This document shows positions 50,884 to 63,225 of a stretch of 64,000 nt of DNA, piece after piece. Position numbers and translations under genes: made by a program. This DNA is from Liolophura sinensis (Eukaryota; Mollusca; Polyplacophora; Chitonida; Chitonidae). How positions within the stretch are numbered: position 1 is the stretch's first letter; every line of letters starts with the position of its first letter. The notes under the pieces were generated by a model. That model was not told where the DNA came from. It made no database searches and saw nothing but the letters and a program-made list of their open reading frames with translations. The stretch covers positions 2,275,403 through 2,339,402 of the forward strand of contig NC_088297.1 in assembly GCF_032854445.1 (NCBI RefSeq), written 5' to 3'.

Positions 50884-52870
50884 GCACTCCTACTCCAGAC
50901 ACCCTTCCAATGTATGTTTCTGATGCAAACACTCGTCCAATATGTATTTCTAGTTCAGACACTCGTGCAATGTTTATTCCTAAATCAGACACTCATCCCG
51001 TGTGTATTCCCGATTCAAACACTCGTACAATGTCCGTTTCTGATTCAAATAATCGCCCAATGGCCATTCGTAATTCAGGCATTCGTCCAAAGTATCTTTC
51101 TAATTCAAACACTCAATTCATGTCTATCCCTAATTTAGACACACGTCCATTGCCCACTCCTAATTCAGACACTCGTCCAATATGTATTCCTAATTCAGAC
51201 ACTCGTCCAATGCTCATTCCTAATTGAGACAACGTCCAATGTACATTCCTAATTGAGACACTCGTCCAATATGTATTCCTAATTGAGACACTCGTCCAAT
51301 GCCCATTCCTAATTGAGACACTCGTTCAATGCCCACTCCTAATTCAGACACTCGTCCAATATGTATTCCTAATTGAGACACACGTCCAATGCCCATTCCT
51401 AATTAAGACAACGTCCAATGCCCATTCCTAATTCAGACACACGTCCAATGCCCATTCCTAATTCAGACACACGTCCAATGCCCATTCCTAATTGAGACAC
51501 TCGTCCAATGCCCATTCCTAATTGAGACACTCGTTCAATGCCCATTCCTAATTCAGACACTCGTCCAATATGTATTCCTAATTGAGACACTCGTCCAATG
51601 CCCATTCCTAATTCAGACACACATCCAATGCCCATTCCTAACTCAGACACTCGTCCAATGCCCATTCCTAATTGAGACACTCGTCCAATATGTATTCCTA
51701 ATTGAGACACTCGTCCAATGCCCATTCCTAATTGAGACACTCGTTCAATGCCCATTCCTAATTGAGACACTCGTCCAATATGTATTCCTAATTGAGACAC
51801 ACGTCCAATGCCCATTCCTAATTAAGACAACGTCCAATGTCAATTCCTAATTCAGACACACGTCCAATGCCCATTCCTAAATTAGACAATCGTCCAATGC
51901 CCATTCCTAATTCAGACACTCGTCCAATGCCCATTCCTAATTCAGACACACATCCAATGCCCATTCCTAATCCAGACACGCGTCCAATTCCCATTCCTAA
52001 TTTAGACACTCGTCCAACATGTATTCCTAATTCAGACACTCGTCCAATGTCCATTCCTATTACAGACATTCATCAAATGTATGTTTCTCAACCAAACACT
52101 CGCCCAATATCTTTCTCCATTCCAGAGACTCGTACAAGGTCTAATTTTAATCCAGACACTCGTCCAGAGTCTATTCCTAATGCAAGCACTCTTTCAGTCC
52201 CTTTCCTAATGAAAATACTCGTGTATCATCCATGTGTAATCAAGACTCTCGTCAACTCTTCGTATTCCAATTCTAGACATTCTGTGACACTCCAATGGCC
52301 ATTTCAGACGTTTGTCCCACGTCTGTCTGTTATCCACGCACTGATCCAACGGTTTTTATTGTAATCTAGACTTAAGTCCATTCCTAATTCAGACATTTGT
52401 CCAATGTATGTTTCTAATCCAAACACTTTATCCCCAGTTCAGACACTCGTCCATTGTCAATTCCTAATCCAGAAACTCGTCCGGTGTGAATTCCTAATAT
52501 ATAATATGTATTCCTAATCCGAACGCTCCTTCAATGTCCATTCCTAATCCATTCACTCGCCCAATCTATATTTCTAATCCAGGTACTCCTTAAATGTCTT
52601 TTCCAAATTCAGACACTCGTTCAGTGCGTTCCTTATTCAGAACCTCATCCAATCTCCAATGTTTATTCCTAGTCCTGACTTTTGTCCAGTGTCTATTACT
52701 AAACCGGTCTATTCATAATGCAGACAATCATTTCATGTCTATTCGTAATCCAGACACTCGTCTAATGGCTTTTCCTAATCCAGACATTCGTCAATTGTTC
52801 ATCCAGACACTCGTGTGTTTTCATTTTAGATACTCGCCCACTTTTGTTGACTTTTAAGAAAGCTAACAAA
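50884..52870 (+). repeat. 30-bp minisatellite, about 65 copies, in a TRANK1 intron
   Basis: Unit CCTAATTCAGACACTCGTCC plus AATGCCCATT. The array is most regular at 51120-52070 and increasingly diverged on both sides. In the first 110 codons (50884-51225) the unit reads as PNSDTRPMPI-type decapeptides without a stop, and the array begins right after an acceptor-like TTGTTAACCAG. From 51224 on, many units have TTGAGAC instead of TTCAGAC, giving TGA in the same frame. Occasional 28-base units (AAGACAACGTCC) shift the frame. Confidence 0.93.
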
Positions 52871-53184
52871 TAAAGTAACCTTCGTCAGACAGACAACTAA
52901 TGCCTATGGTTGAAAAAAGTTGTCATTTCTTTTTTAAGAACGATTGAGGAGATATTTTTATTCTGTGGTGACTTTTCGTACCACTCATTTAGTGTTTAAG
53001 TACTCTGGCATCACAATACGTTCTCCCCAATCTAAACACAGCCTTAAATGCCGTTATGACCCACATTTAATTTCTAGTACTTACATACATTTAACACCAT
53101 ATTCAAAAAAAAAAGTAAATAAAACGAAACAGAGTGTTCCGCTGTCTATCTTACGCTTTCGGACTGTTTTCTTGATTACTCCAG

Positions 53185-53514
53185 GCCCTTGTCGATTATC
53201 TATCGACGCACCAGAACCTGTCTGGAAGAAGCTCCTAAAGAAACTGTCAGAGGAAAATAACTGGAACGCGATTCGCCATCTTGTAGGAGAGTCTCCACCA
53301 CCTCGCAATGCCCTGTCAGGCGCAGCTAAGGGCCGCTGTGCCACCGAGGTTGATATCAAAAGACTCTTATATGCGCTAACTGACGAGGATTTGAGTTCCT
53401 GGGGGTTGGATGTGACCGTGGCCCTTCTGAGAAGAGGGGCGTCTGTAGATACCGTAAGGACTAAGAACGATTCTGAACCGATCCGCTTGGGGCTAAAATA
53501 TGGACTGCGGACAG
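53185..53514 (+). CDS. TRANK1: TRANK1 homologue, exon 4
   Basis: A 330-nt exon in phase 1 at both ends, acceptor TACTCCAG and donor GTGAGT. Sequence: EPVWKKLLKKLSEENNWNAI, RHLVGESPPPRNALS, then ankyrin-like WGLDVTVALLRRGASVDTV followed by a helical end. The LLRRGAS(V/D) element is a standard ankyrin outer helix and hairpin. Confidence 0.8.
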
Positions 53515-53965
53515 GTGAGTAACCTGAAATTGACGAAAGTAATAAGGTTTGGTTGTTTATTTATTGGCAATCTGGGGAATTTTTTAAAGAGACATTTTGC
53601 CAACCACCAAAAAAATGTGCTGCTATTTTGAACGTCATCAACACAGATTAGAGACATATATCTAACTTTGGACAATCGGATCTTGAGTTTTTTCCTTGGT
53701 TTACATTAGACTATCCGCTCACTGATATCAATATGTTTAGAAAGATTGACTGTTTTGACAGGGTCACCTCTCTTTTGTAGTGTAGACAACTAGATATGTT
53801 CAGTGAAATTCAAATGTCAGACACGGTACTGTCTACAGACCAATGAGAAATACGAATACTATGTAATACGTGGTCGATAGAAAGGAAGGAAGTTTAGTAG
53901 ACCTATTATTCGCTTTCAATCTGTCATATTGTCTTCATGTGCGATCCAGCAGCGAACGGTGAATT

Positions 53966-54225
53966 GTGGGAATCTCGATAATACTTCATTTGCAAATCTC
54001 GATGGGCGCAGGGTATAATGGACCACTGACGGATTTCACTCTTCTAATTCTTTCAGTAGAATTTTTTCGGAAAATAAATTTATTTGATTGGTGTTTTACG
54101 CCGTATTCAAGAATATCTCACTTATACGACGGCGGTCAGCATTATGAGTAAGAAAAGAAGGCAGCACCTGGGATAAACCCACGACAATCCGCAGATTACT
54201 GCAAGACTTCCCACGCACGTCTGAA
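53966..54225 (-). mobile_element. tRNA-derived mollusc SINE fragment
   Basis: 54080-54225 shows the reverse complement of the SINE 3' half (TTTGATTGGTGTTTTACGCC, ATACGACGGCGGTCAGCATT, CACGACAATCCGCAG); the head is missing. Sequence to its left is plain intron. Confidence 0.8.
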
Positions 54226-54465
54226 AATATAGGCCAAAAGATTTAGTTAGGTGTCAAGTGCAACTCATTTTTGTATTTAGCTGAAGTAACTCCAAAATCT
54301 GAACTTTCTTTGGCAAAATATCCGATTAACTGATTCTTCAACTGCTGCTGAGATAGTTCAGAATATCAAAATATTGTTTAGGTATGCATTAATTTGCCCT
54401 CGAGTTTCAGCTTTCAGACTCCATAAAAGATCAACTCTATTGTCATCGTTATAAAAAATTATTAC

Positions 54466-54600
<135 letters not shown>

Positions 54601-54864
54601 GTATTATAAGTTTCCATGGGGGTGTGAGTTTCAATTAAGGTTTTTTTTGTCGTTCAAACCAATTCTAAAAGAAAGTTAATTAAGGAGACTTGGTTTGGAC
54701 AGTTGACTTGGTCCTTTAGTCACATATTTATCTGGTCTTAAACCTTGACATATTAGTCAATCGTTTTTTCCATTTTGTCGTGTATCTGTTTTTATTCTTA
54801 TATTTCTCCTTCGTGGGTTCTCTTCGATTTCCTGAGATTCTTCTGGAGGAGCCTGGTGATAAAG

Positions 54865-55089
54865 CCAACACGAAAAAACAATACCTAAATGGTTCTGGTG
54901 ATTCACCGTTACACATCGTGGTGAAATCTGGCATGGCGGACACGCCTGCTGGAGTGTCAGCCATCACTCTACTCCTGGATCACGGTGTAGGACTGCACAT
55001 CCCAGACAGATATGGGAAACTGCCTATTGAATATCTGAACCCCACCGATGAGGTGTACGATTTGTTTCTGAAGAAACAGCCACAGGCAG
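54865..55089 (+). CDS. TRANK1: TRANK1 homologue, ankyrin exon
   Basis: Encodes a clear ankyrin repeat: GSGDSPLHIVVKSGMADTPA, then AITLLLDHGVGLHIPDRYGK and LPIEYL. Donor GTATGT after 55089 in phase 1. The 5' border is uncertain: an AG at 54864 gives the right phase and a length of 225 nt, but the polypyrimidine tract is poor; other AGs at 54835-54850 give the wrong phase. Confidence 0.72.
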
Positions 55090-55914
55090 GTATGTTTCTG
55101 ACCTAAAATGTCCACCTTGGTTGACGGCTGTTACAGATGTCTGTTTTGACGCATGTAAATAAAACTTTTCGATTGTAATTTCGATCTGTGATGAGCAGGG
55201 CGAAAGTGTTGTTGCGACCAATGAGAGTGTCCCTCAAAGAGTATCATTAGCATCGAATTAGTATGATCACGTGATTAAAGATATATGCACAAAGATACGC
55301 GAAGAGATCTCAGCATCGGAGAGGGAATTAATTTACTTATTTCATGATCATGACAATTAACTGATGGCATGGTCATTGGAGTTAAATAATCTCGTGGTCA
55401 TCTCAAGTAGCTGATCTCATGGTCATGACAGCTGATCGCCTAGTGATGACAGTTAGCCAATCTCATAGTTATGACAAGTAAATGATGCCATTGTCATGCC
55501 AATTACTTAACCTCATGGTCATGAACCGTCCACAGAGCTCGCAGGGTTTTTCTTGTCGCCTAACATGAGGTTCGTTGAGTATCATTTGCTGTTTACCAAA
55601 AGCCTGGGAAAATCTATATGCCATCATACCGCAGTCATTAAAAAAGGGTCAGTGGTTTACTCGGGTTTCCTGTACCCATCACACTGACTGCTCTGGTATA
55701 ACTGAAGTATAGTTATACTCTAATCAAATGAATTAAATGAATACATTCATAAATGTTTGATCGACTTTATACGTCGTAGTGTTATTTTTCATAAAACGTA
55801 AACATGTTTTTTTCATATTTACCCATTTTTTTGACGTAGCACATTAGCTTTATCTTAAGTTGTGACAAAATAAAATGGCTTACTTTTGGGTAGTCGGTTT
55901 CATTTGTATTTCAG

Positions 55915-56130
55915 ACAAATCGCTAAATACCAGGCAAAGTGTTTGTGACTTATGTAGGTCTCGTCTGTGTTTGGCTAAAGAACTTCATCGGAAAGGTCGT
56001 TTCTCCATGGTCATGGAAGCTCTATGCAAAATAGTATCCGAGACGTCCCATAAGTCTAAAACACACAGCAGCCTGCGTAAGGAGGCAGAAGAAAGTCTGA
56101 GTGTTGTTCTGGAGAAGCTGACCCCGTCGG
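55915..56130 (+). CDS. TRANK1: TRANK1 homologue, cysteine-containing TPR-like exon
   Basis: A 216-nt exon with acceptor TATTTCAG and donor GTATGG, phase 1 on both sides. It encodes SVCDLCRSRLCLAKELHRKG, FSMVMEALCKIVSETS and SLRKEAEESLSVVLEKL, an alpha-helical hairpin like those of the N-terminal exons. Similar in size and style to 49059-49274. Confidence 0.78.
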
Positions 56131-56339
56131 GTATGGAAGTAGACAATGTTAGCCGATTGACCAGTACAGTCGAGTCCAATTACTCACAATTACATTATAT
56201 ATACCCAGAATTATATATCTATTTTATATATCCTGCCACCCACGTCAAGCAAAAAAGTCAGTCCCTTTTACTCTTGCGAGACGAATTTGCATAATCGTAC
56301 CTAACAAATAACTTCAAAATATCAGATTATCTGAATTAA

Positions 56340-57099
56340 AAACTTTTCTATTAATGAGGTATTATCCAAAAGAAGTAGTAGACATCGGAATTGACGAAGC
56401 AAACAAAATTGATATTTCAGTTTTACGGACCAGCAAACTGACTTTTAACACCGATACGCTTTCATTTGTAAGCGCTCATAACCCTAACAATGCCAACTTC
56501 TTTCCTATTATCCACAACAACCGACCACTACTAGAACTAAATGATCGTCTCACAAAAACTTTTCATCAAACCAAAATTATAAACGGTTAAAGACGGGTTC
56601 CTAATCTTAACTTCTAACAAAGGCTCGGTTTACTACGAACTTAATAGAAGCCAGTTATACAAATTCCAAGTGTGGATACCCGGGATGCGAATGATGTGAA
56701 CATTTAATAACAAGCAGTCATTTTTTGTTTCATGTTACCAATTTTAACTTCCGTATGAAAGCTAATATAAACCGTACTTCCCCAAATCTACTGTATGTCT
56801 TAACCTGCTCTAATTGCAACAAATTCTACATTGGCGAAACCGGTGATTCATTAAGGAATCAAGTTAGGGTACATTGGCAACAAATTAACACGCCAAGATT
56901 ACAGATTTTACCTGTCACCAAGTATATCCCATCATGTACCCGTAACCTACACAGTGGGCTCAAGTTCCACATAATGCCATTCTTTAAATTATCGGTGAAT
57001 AACGCTCAAACCAGAGGAATCAAAGAACAGTACTTCATTCATAAAATTAAATCTGAACTTAACAGAGAAAACACATCGGGAGATAACGTATCCGAATGA
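56340..57099 (+). pseudogene. Penelope-like element fragment with GIY-YIG endonuclease
   Basis: An intronic remnant. The first part reads FFPIIHNNRPLLELNDRL and ends at a stop at 56590; several stops follow, then an open frame from 56725 encodes LLYVLTCSNCNKFYIGETGD, SLRNQVRVHW and IKEQYFIHKIKSELNRE, the C-terminal GIY-YIG endonuclease with its cysteine pair as found in Penelope-like retroelements. The reverse transcriptase is absent. An (AT)n tract follows at 57163. Confidence 0.82.
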
Positions 57100-57162
57100 A
57101 TAATCACCTTTGCAAGTTCAAAATTTATTATATTATATGTAATTTGTAACTCGGACTGATCA

Positions 57163-57268
<106 letters not shown>

Positions 57269-57379
57269 TGTTTTATAAAGGAAAATTTCTTGACTATGGT
57301 GTTGATCACTCATCAATCTATGTACCAGTCATAATCGAATGAATGCTAGCAACACTTATATTTGCCTACCTTCGTATGG

Positions 57380-57602
57380 TTATTTATTTATTTGATTGGA
57401 GTATTACACCGCACTTAAGAATTTTTCACTTATTCGCCGACGGCCACATTATGATGAGAAGAAACCAGGCAGAGCCCGGGGGAAAATCAGGACCATTCGC
57501 AGGTTGTTGGGAGAACTTCCCAAGACAACATGAGATGGACCTGAAATAACGGCGACAGCATTGGTGGGAGGCTTCTGCGTGATGGCGCTGCGCTAACATG
57601 CT
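57380..57602 (-). mobile_element. tRNA-derived mollusc SINE, diverged, near full length
   Basis: Plus strand: TATTTATTTATTTGATTGGA, GTATTACACCGCACTTAAGA, AGGCAGAGCCCGGGGGAAAA, GCAGGTTGTTGGGAGAACTT, and the head region GGTGGGAGGCTTCTGCGTGA, GCGCTGCGCTAACATGCTAA. Lies in a TRANK1 intron. Confidence 0.85.
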
Positions 57603-58029
57603 AAAGACCTGGTCACGTATTCCCCTCTACTTTCGTTGCTGTCGCCCTCGCTTGCTTCACATTTGCTCACCTTATTTAAATACCAGCTGTGTACAATTGT
57701 GCTTGTTTCGGCCAAATATACCCAAATTGGAACGATTCAGTTCCAACCGGTCTGTCACTAAGCACAGAATCGTAGTCAGTCCGAAGTGATCTGGACGTAT
57801 CATGCGATGCTCACTAAATAAAAGTTTTTTTCAATTTGGTTATGATGTGTATTCTGACTTCTTGAATTTCTTCAAAATTTTAAAAAAATTACAGCTGAAA
57901 TAAGTTTCAAATTGGCGACACAGTATTACATTGTACTCAGAATAACTTTTTGGGATAATACTAAGATTTGGCTTAAAGATTTACCTTATCATTTTTTTCA
58001 CTGATACATCTCCTCGCTGTTCCCTGCAG

Positions 58030-58241
58030 ATATCTCATACTGTATGACCCAACTATCGGGTAATGTAGTTCAGAGGTTGGTTTATAAGATGGCTGAGAGG
58101 GACCAGTGGCAAATCGTGGCTGATCTCATCAGGGCATGGAGGCAGGCAAATCCAGGAAGTAAAACCATGGCCGAGAAACTTCACATTAATAACGTGATTA
58201 GTTCTAACAGTTTGTTCACGAGGTCAGGAATGAAATCTGAG
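58030..58241 (+). CDS. TRANK1: TRANK1 homologue, exon
   Basis: A 212-nt exon with acceptor TCCCTGCAG and donor GTAAGT, starting in phase 1 and ending in phase 0. The peptide is helical (GNVVQRLVYKMAERDQWQIV, ADLIRAWRQANPG), similar to the linker between ankyrin blocks. The end phase matches the phase-0 start of the next exon. Confidence 0.8.
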
Positions 58242-59132
58242 GTAAGTTTATGTCAAACAAAACAAATGCAATAGTTACGAAAATATGCAAAGTGATCGAT
58301 GTGGTCAAACAGACCCGTTTCTTTTATCTAACCTCTAAGCACTTTGCGCCAAGTTAGGCTGCAACCGGTATTATTTTCTAAGTCTTTGGCCCGATTCGGG
58401 TTTGATCCCAAGGTTCGTATTTATAAAACGACTCTAGGATTAAGTCATACATTTCAGCCAATTACAAAGTTAAACTCAGAAGAGGGAAAGATAAACTTCC
58501 TAAAGCAAAACATTTTAATTTTAGCCATGTTTGAATGTTTCACTTAAGTCTTAAGATGCTCGATAAAGTTGCTCTTAGGGCTCATCTTTATCAAACAACT
58601 TAAGAATTAAGTCATAATTTGCAAGTGCTTTAAACAGTCAAAATCAGAACAGGCAAGAACTCGTATTGTGGTTGGTACATATGCATTGTTTTTTTATCAC
58701 TGTACAAGTTAATAACTTTCTGGAGCGAAATCTTTAACCTGTAGACTCGAAGACGAGCTAGAACAAATATCCAAATCGCAGAAGAACACATTTTTTTTAT
58801 GAGCAGACATGCACCGATAATTGTGACGTAATAAAGGAGGGACTAAAGAGTTCATAGCTTAGAACCGTACTGTTAGAGGTGGGAGAAGGCTTTACGAGTT
58901 GCCCGTCGCAGCGGTGTTTAAATTTTTCACTTAAGTCTTAAGACGTTGATAAATATGAATCCGGGTGTACTGACATCAAGACGTACACTCTAACCAATAC
59001 GCCACCTAAGCGGTTCAACTACTTATAGAGTTACTTATCAAATTATTATTATAATAAAATTGGAAACAAAGAAAATGCTTTACACTTTACACTTAAATTT
59101 AAACTGCTTTGCCCCTTTGGTTCTTATACAAG

Positions 59133-59340
59133 GTCATTCAGGTACTGCTTGACAATGGAGCCCGCCTGAGGCCATCACGCAAGGGAGCTGACGAGCCAGT
59201 CAGTGTGGCCGTTGAGAGGAAAGAATTTCGGGTCATTTCCGTTTTGCTTGATCATAGCTTAAGCCCGAAAAACATCCAACGGAGCACAGGGGACCCTCCA
59301 CTACATGTGGCTCTGAAGGTGGCTTTGGACTGGGATAAAG
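59133..59340 (+). CDS. TRANK1: TRANK1 homologue, ankyrin exon
   Basis: Starts in phase 0 after acceptor TATACAAG and ends in phase 1 at donor GTACAG. It encodes ankyrin repeats: VIQVLLDNGARLRPSRKGAD, EPVSVAVERKEFRVISVLLD and TGDPPLHVALKVALDW. These are the repeats immediately before the helicase exon. Confidence 0.85.
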
Positions 59341-59399
59341 GTACAGTGGAGCAACTTGCTGTATTTGACTCAATTGTTTGAAATCAAAGACAAAGTGCA

Positions 59400-59500
59400 G
59401 TCTAAATGATCGAAAAAAAGCTACACATGGCAGATCAAAACTTGGCCCCTACGCCATGCTCAACGACGTGCAATGTTCGGAGAAAAGCTACACATGGCAG
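59400..59500. repeat. Small tandem duplication of about 75 bases
   Basis: GAAAAAAAGCTACACATGGC followed by AGATCAAAACTTG at 59409 recurs as GAGAAAAGCTACACATGGCA GACC at 59480, in the intron after the ankyrin exon. Confidence 0.7.
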
Positions 59501-59854
59501 ACCAACACTTGACTTCTACACTTATACTGAACAGCATGCAAATTTGCTAATTGTTAAGTCCTTGTCCGAGAATATAGGAATTGATGTGAAATAGCTCGCT
59601 TAATAGGCATACGTCATAACTACCCAGCCATCACTGCAAAGAAAGCTGTTCTCATAACCACTGATTGTTTGATCTTATCCCGAGCCAACAGGCTAAAAAA
59701 CCCACTTGATTGATAACAGTAGTATATAGAACATGTATATAACGATAGGTATTCACAGATAAAAGTGCAAAATGAACATGAAAGTTAAACGATAATATGG
59801 CAAAGGTGCGACAATGATATGGGGATAGTTATACTTCCCATATACTCCCTAAAG

Positions 59855-60680
59855 GACGTACGGCATAGAGAGTAAATTCAGAGCAGCGACGTTAATGTGA
59901 CAGTTGGCCAATTTTCAAACGTTACCGGTGAAATACGACCTCCTATCAATTTAACTCAGTTACGGTTTCATTCTAACCGTTCATGTAAATGTATTAATAG
60001 TAGCAAATTACACGCCCTCTAGCACCATGACTTAAGGAGAATGTGGTAAAATAAAGAAGTGATGTTAATTGCAATTTATTAGACGTCACTGTCCTTTAGG
60101 TGACATGTCAAAGAAATCAACTGGGAAATGAAATTAGGTGACCGAAAACTGTTTAGAAAGATTCGGGTGAAGTTACATTCTAAACGATTACTGTCACAAA
60201 AAAGCATGTATCGAGTGAATCTTACCATTATTTAGATTTCTTACCCCAAGAAAACAGAATATTTCCGAACTCTAAACCTATCTGATGCAGAAAGGAGAGT
60301 TGCAACTTGTCATAAGGCACGAACAGATTTGATGAAGCAAACATTTCCGCTTCCAATCATCTTGCATTACACTTAGACGTAATAATGTAAAAATTAAACA
60401 AAACACAGAACCAAACTAAGGCAGTGACGATAGAGTAATGCCTGGCAAATGGCCACACGAGCTACTGGATGTCTATGAAACAAAGTAAAAGGTTTCAGCA
60501 CAGAGAACTCAGCCGGTGCAGTGACGGCAGTGTGATGGTTGGCCAATGGTCACAGACACAGCTATGAAACAAAGTAAAAGGCTTCAGCACAGAGCTAATC
60601 TGGTGCCGTGACGACAGTGTGATGGTTGGCCAACAGTCACAGACACAGCTATGAAACAAAGCCCACAGGTCTCACATTAC
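59855..60680. repeat. Dispersed repeat copy 2 plus about 105-bp tandem units
   Basis: 59855-60100 matches 47950-48210. From 60420 to 60680 three related units follow: GGTTTCAGCACAGAGAACTC, GCAGTGACGGCAGTGTGATG, GTTGGCCAATGGTCACAGAC, ACAGCTATGAAACAAAG and their variants, at about 100-base spacing. Confidence 0.7.
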
Positions 60681-60994
60681 TCCATTATCTAGAAAAACGT
60701 CAGAGAAGATATTAAAGTGGCGTTTTCTAATTTTGCTACATGTAGCTATTTAGATTCAAATTTGTTTATCTGAGTTTGTTTAAGATACTCTGAATAATTT
60801 TGACCAAGGATGTTATCACTCCACGGATATTGTAAAATCAATCGACTGACTGTCCGCAATGTCCAAAAAAAACTATTATTACTGTTATCATAAAAAGTGA
60901 TTATTGGTGTATTGACAACTATTGTCCTTTAACTTACCTTCCTGTTCTATTTGCTCGATCGCCTCCCTCAAATGTTTCACTTTCATGTCCTCAG

Positions 60995-62341
60995 GTTACT
61001 TTGAACTATTCGAGAAGCTTCTGGAGCTGTTTGTTCAGGGTGGTCCGGCGTACAGCTACCTCAGTCCGTCAATTGCAGATAAACATGGCAACACGTTGTT
61101 AGATGTGATAGGAAAGTACGGAACCAGCTGCCACACAGAACGGGCTGTCGATCTCCTGAGGCGCTGGACGCAAACCAGGGGTGACGATCAACCAACGATG
61201 TCGCCTGTGCAAGGGGACAGATTAACCATGGGCATCAAAACAGCTCAAGGCAAGGTCGTAAAAGCAAGGCAGTCAGCTGCAGACAAACCAAACGCCAGTT
61301 CATCGTCAAAAACTGTTATTATAGACTTTATTAACAGAGAAAGTGAAGATTGGACAAAAGAAGATGAACCACTAGCATTAGAGAAGAAAAGATCATATTT
61401 GGATAACAAGGCAAATTCAGGGAATAGCATTGTTTCGCTTCCTGCCCACAAAATTGAAAAAGGCAATGCAGAAATGGTCGACAACGAAACGAATAAACCA
61501 CTAAACTTGGAGACAGATTTTGAACTTGACACCAGAGTATTTGATCACTTGGCATGGGAAGTGGAATGCCCGGATGACGTTTGGAGAACTTTTCAAGACA
61601 GAAAATGGCCCTATGGGTTGAAAAAGAAAGCTATTGATGCAATTCAGCGCTTGGGTGAAGGTGAATGGACTGACTCCTTATCTAAACGCGTCCAGTATGT
61701 ATCTGCAGATCTCAAACTTTTCGAGGCTAAGATATCCAAAGGCGCCCGCATTCTTTGGGAGTTGGCAATTTCTTTTTCGCCCAGGCTTTCACACGAGCAA
61801 AAGCCCTATTATTTAGAGATTATTCGAGTGTGGGATATTGTCCTGGATCACGACAAGCTCTCCCATCGGATCCGGCGAGTGGAAAAGTCCCATAGAAAGG
61901 GACAAACGTACCTCCGCTCGCCGAAACTTGTGAGGGTACCAACGTCGCGACCGTCTAAGACAGACAATACTAGGTATCGTCTTCCGCAAAGGTTCACGGA
62001 AGCGCCAGAGGAAGAATGCGCAGAAGTGGTCCTTTCACCTGCAGCCAATCCGAACGACAACGAGTACAATGTACTGAAATTCTACCACTTCTCATCAGAT
62101 GTTGTCCGCCGAATCCTACAGCAAACGAATGAAAACATTGACTTTCCGTTTAAAGTAACAGCTGTTGAACAAAATATTATCAGTGTCCGTCCGGAATCAG
62201 CCCTTCTCTTGGCAGGACGCAGCGGGACAGGGAAAACAACATGTTGTTTGTACCGTCTTTGGCATAGCTACAAAGCATACTGGAGCCAGGCACTTTGCGA
62301 AGAACCCCTTATTCCGCGGGGGAATCCAGCGGAAGCTTCAG
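60995..62341 (+). CDS. TRANK1: TRANK1 homologue, helicase-start exon with Walker A
   Basis: A large exon (1,347 nt, phase 1 on both sides), acceptor GTCCTCAG and donor GTATGA. The first 70 residues finish the ankyrin region (NTLLDVIGKYGT). A low-complexity linker follows, then a conserved block (WECP-like EVECPDDVW, KKAIDAIQRLGEGEW, GARILWELAISFSPRLS) and the Walker A motif ALLLAGRSGTGKTTCCLYRL at about residues 405-424. This is the UvrD-like SF1 helicase region of TRANK1, and GRSGTGKTTCCLYRLW is nearly diagnostic. The remaining helicase motifs must lie in exons beyond. Confidence 0.93.
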
Positions 62342-63225
62342 GTATGACAAATTTTCCTCCCATTTTTGAATACCGGGTAAATTATTTTGGCTCTGTACAC
62401 AATGCTGTTTATTACATCAACGTGATGCTCTTATGCACACTTGAATTCCAACCCGACAGAGAAACATATATTTGCATTTGACCAGGGAATTATTTACTGA
62501 ATTTTTAAAATTTGAATTAAATGCCGTGCCTTGAATTTCGACCGATTGCATCCTGGAAAACTATTCTTCCCGACACGTTACCTAGTGGATTAACTATTTG
62601 CGCATTGTTCCTTTGGAATGCCATTTACAGTTCACGTGTGGGTTGCGGGTGTCAGATTTGACGCTTAGGTTGTTACATTTGACTGAAGCGTGGGAGAGTA
62701 AAACAGATGACGGCGTAACCTAACGAAATTATTTTTAGAAGAGTGTAACTAAGCCAGTACAGTCATGGAACGATACCAATAAGTATAAACGCTGTATTAT
62801 ATAGATAATGCATGCCGAAGAAGGTCTGCGGGAAGTCAGGAATTGTCAGCTCGAGGGAAATTATGTTTAACCAGTCCGGTGACACATCTTGATATCCCAT
62901 GTCTCATCATACATTTTATGTTTTATTATATCGTGCAAAATATGTGCGTCTTTATTGGTACTATAAATCGCATGATGTGCACACCGTTAGCGTGGCTAGC
63001 CATTGTCCGGGTAATTACTAAACAAAGAAGCTAACGTCAAAAGATTGCACTAAACAGGGTAACTGCACTGAAACAATCGCACGTAGTCGTGGAACGCTGT
63101 CATTGGCTGTTGCCTCGTATACGTGGGTTATTTTTTCGTGACCGCATGGCTGCTTTGTTTTAGTGTAATACCCTTGTACATCATATTTCGATTCTAATGT
63201 CCCATTATCTCATTGCTTATTTAAG
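62342..63225. other. TRANK1 intron, nothing recognised
   Basis: AT-rich intron between two large coding exons; no repeats or genes recognised. Confidence 0.6.

Noticed and set aside
50884-52870. Protein gene made of decapeptide repeats on either strand
   Set aside because: Recurrent TGA units, frame-shifting 28-base units and reading on both strands show that long open frames here are by-products of a 30-bp repeat. Only the first 110 codons remain a mild possibility and are listed as a finding.
53081-53359. Antisense frame over a TRANK1 exon
   Set aside because: Shadow of the plus-strand exon, which has proper splice sites and phase.
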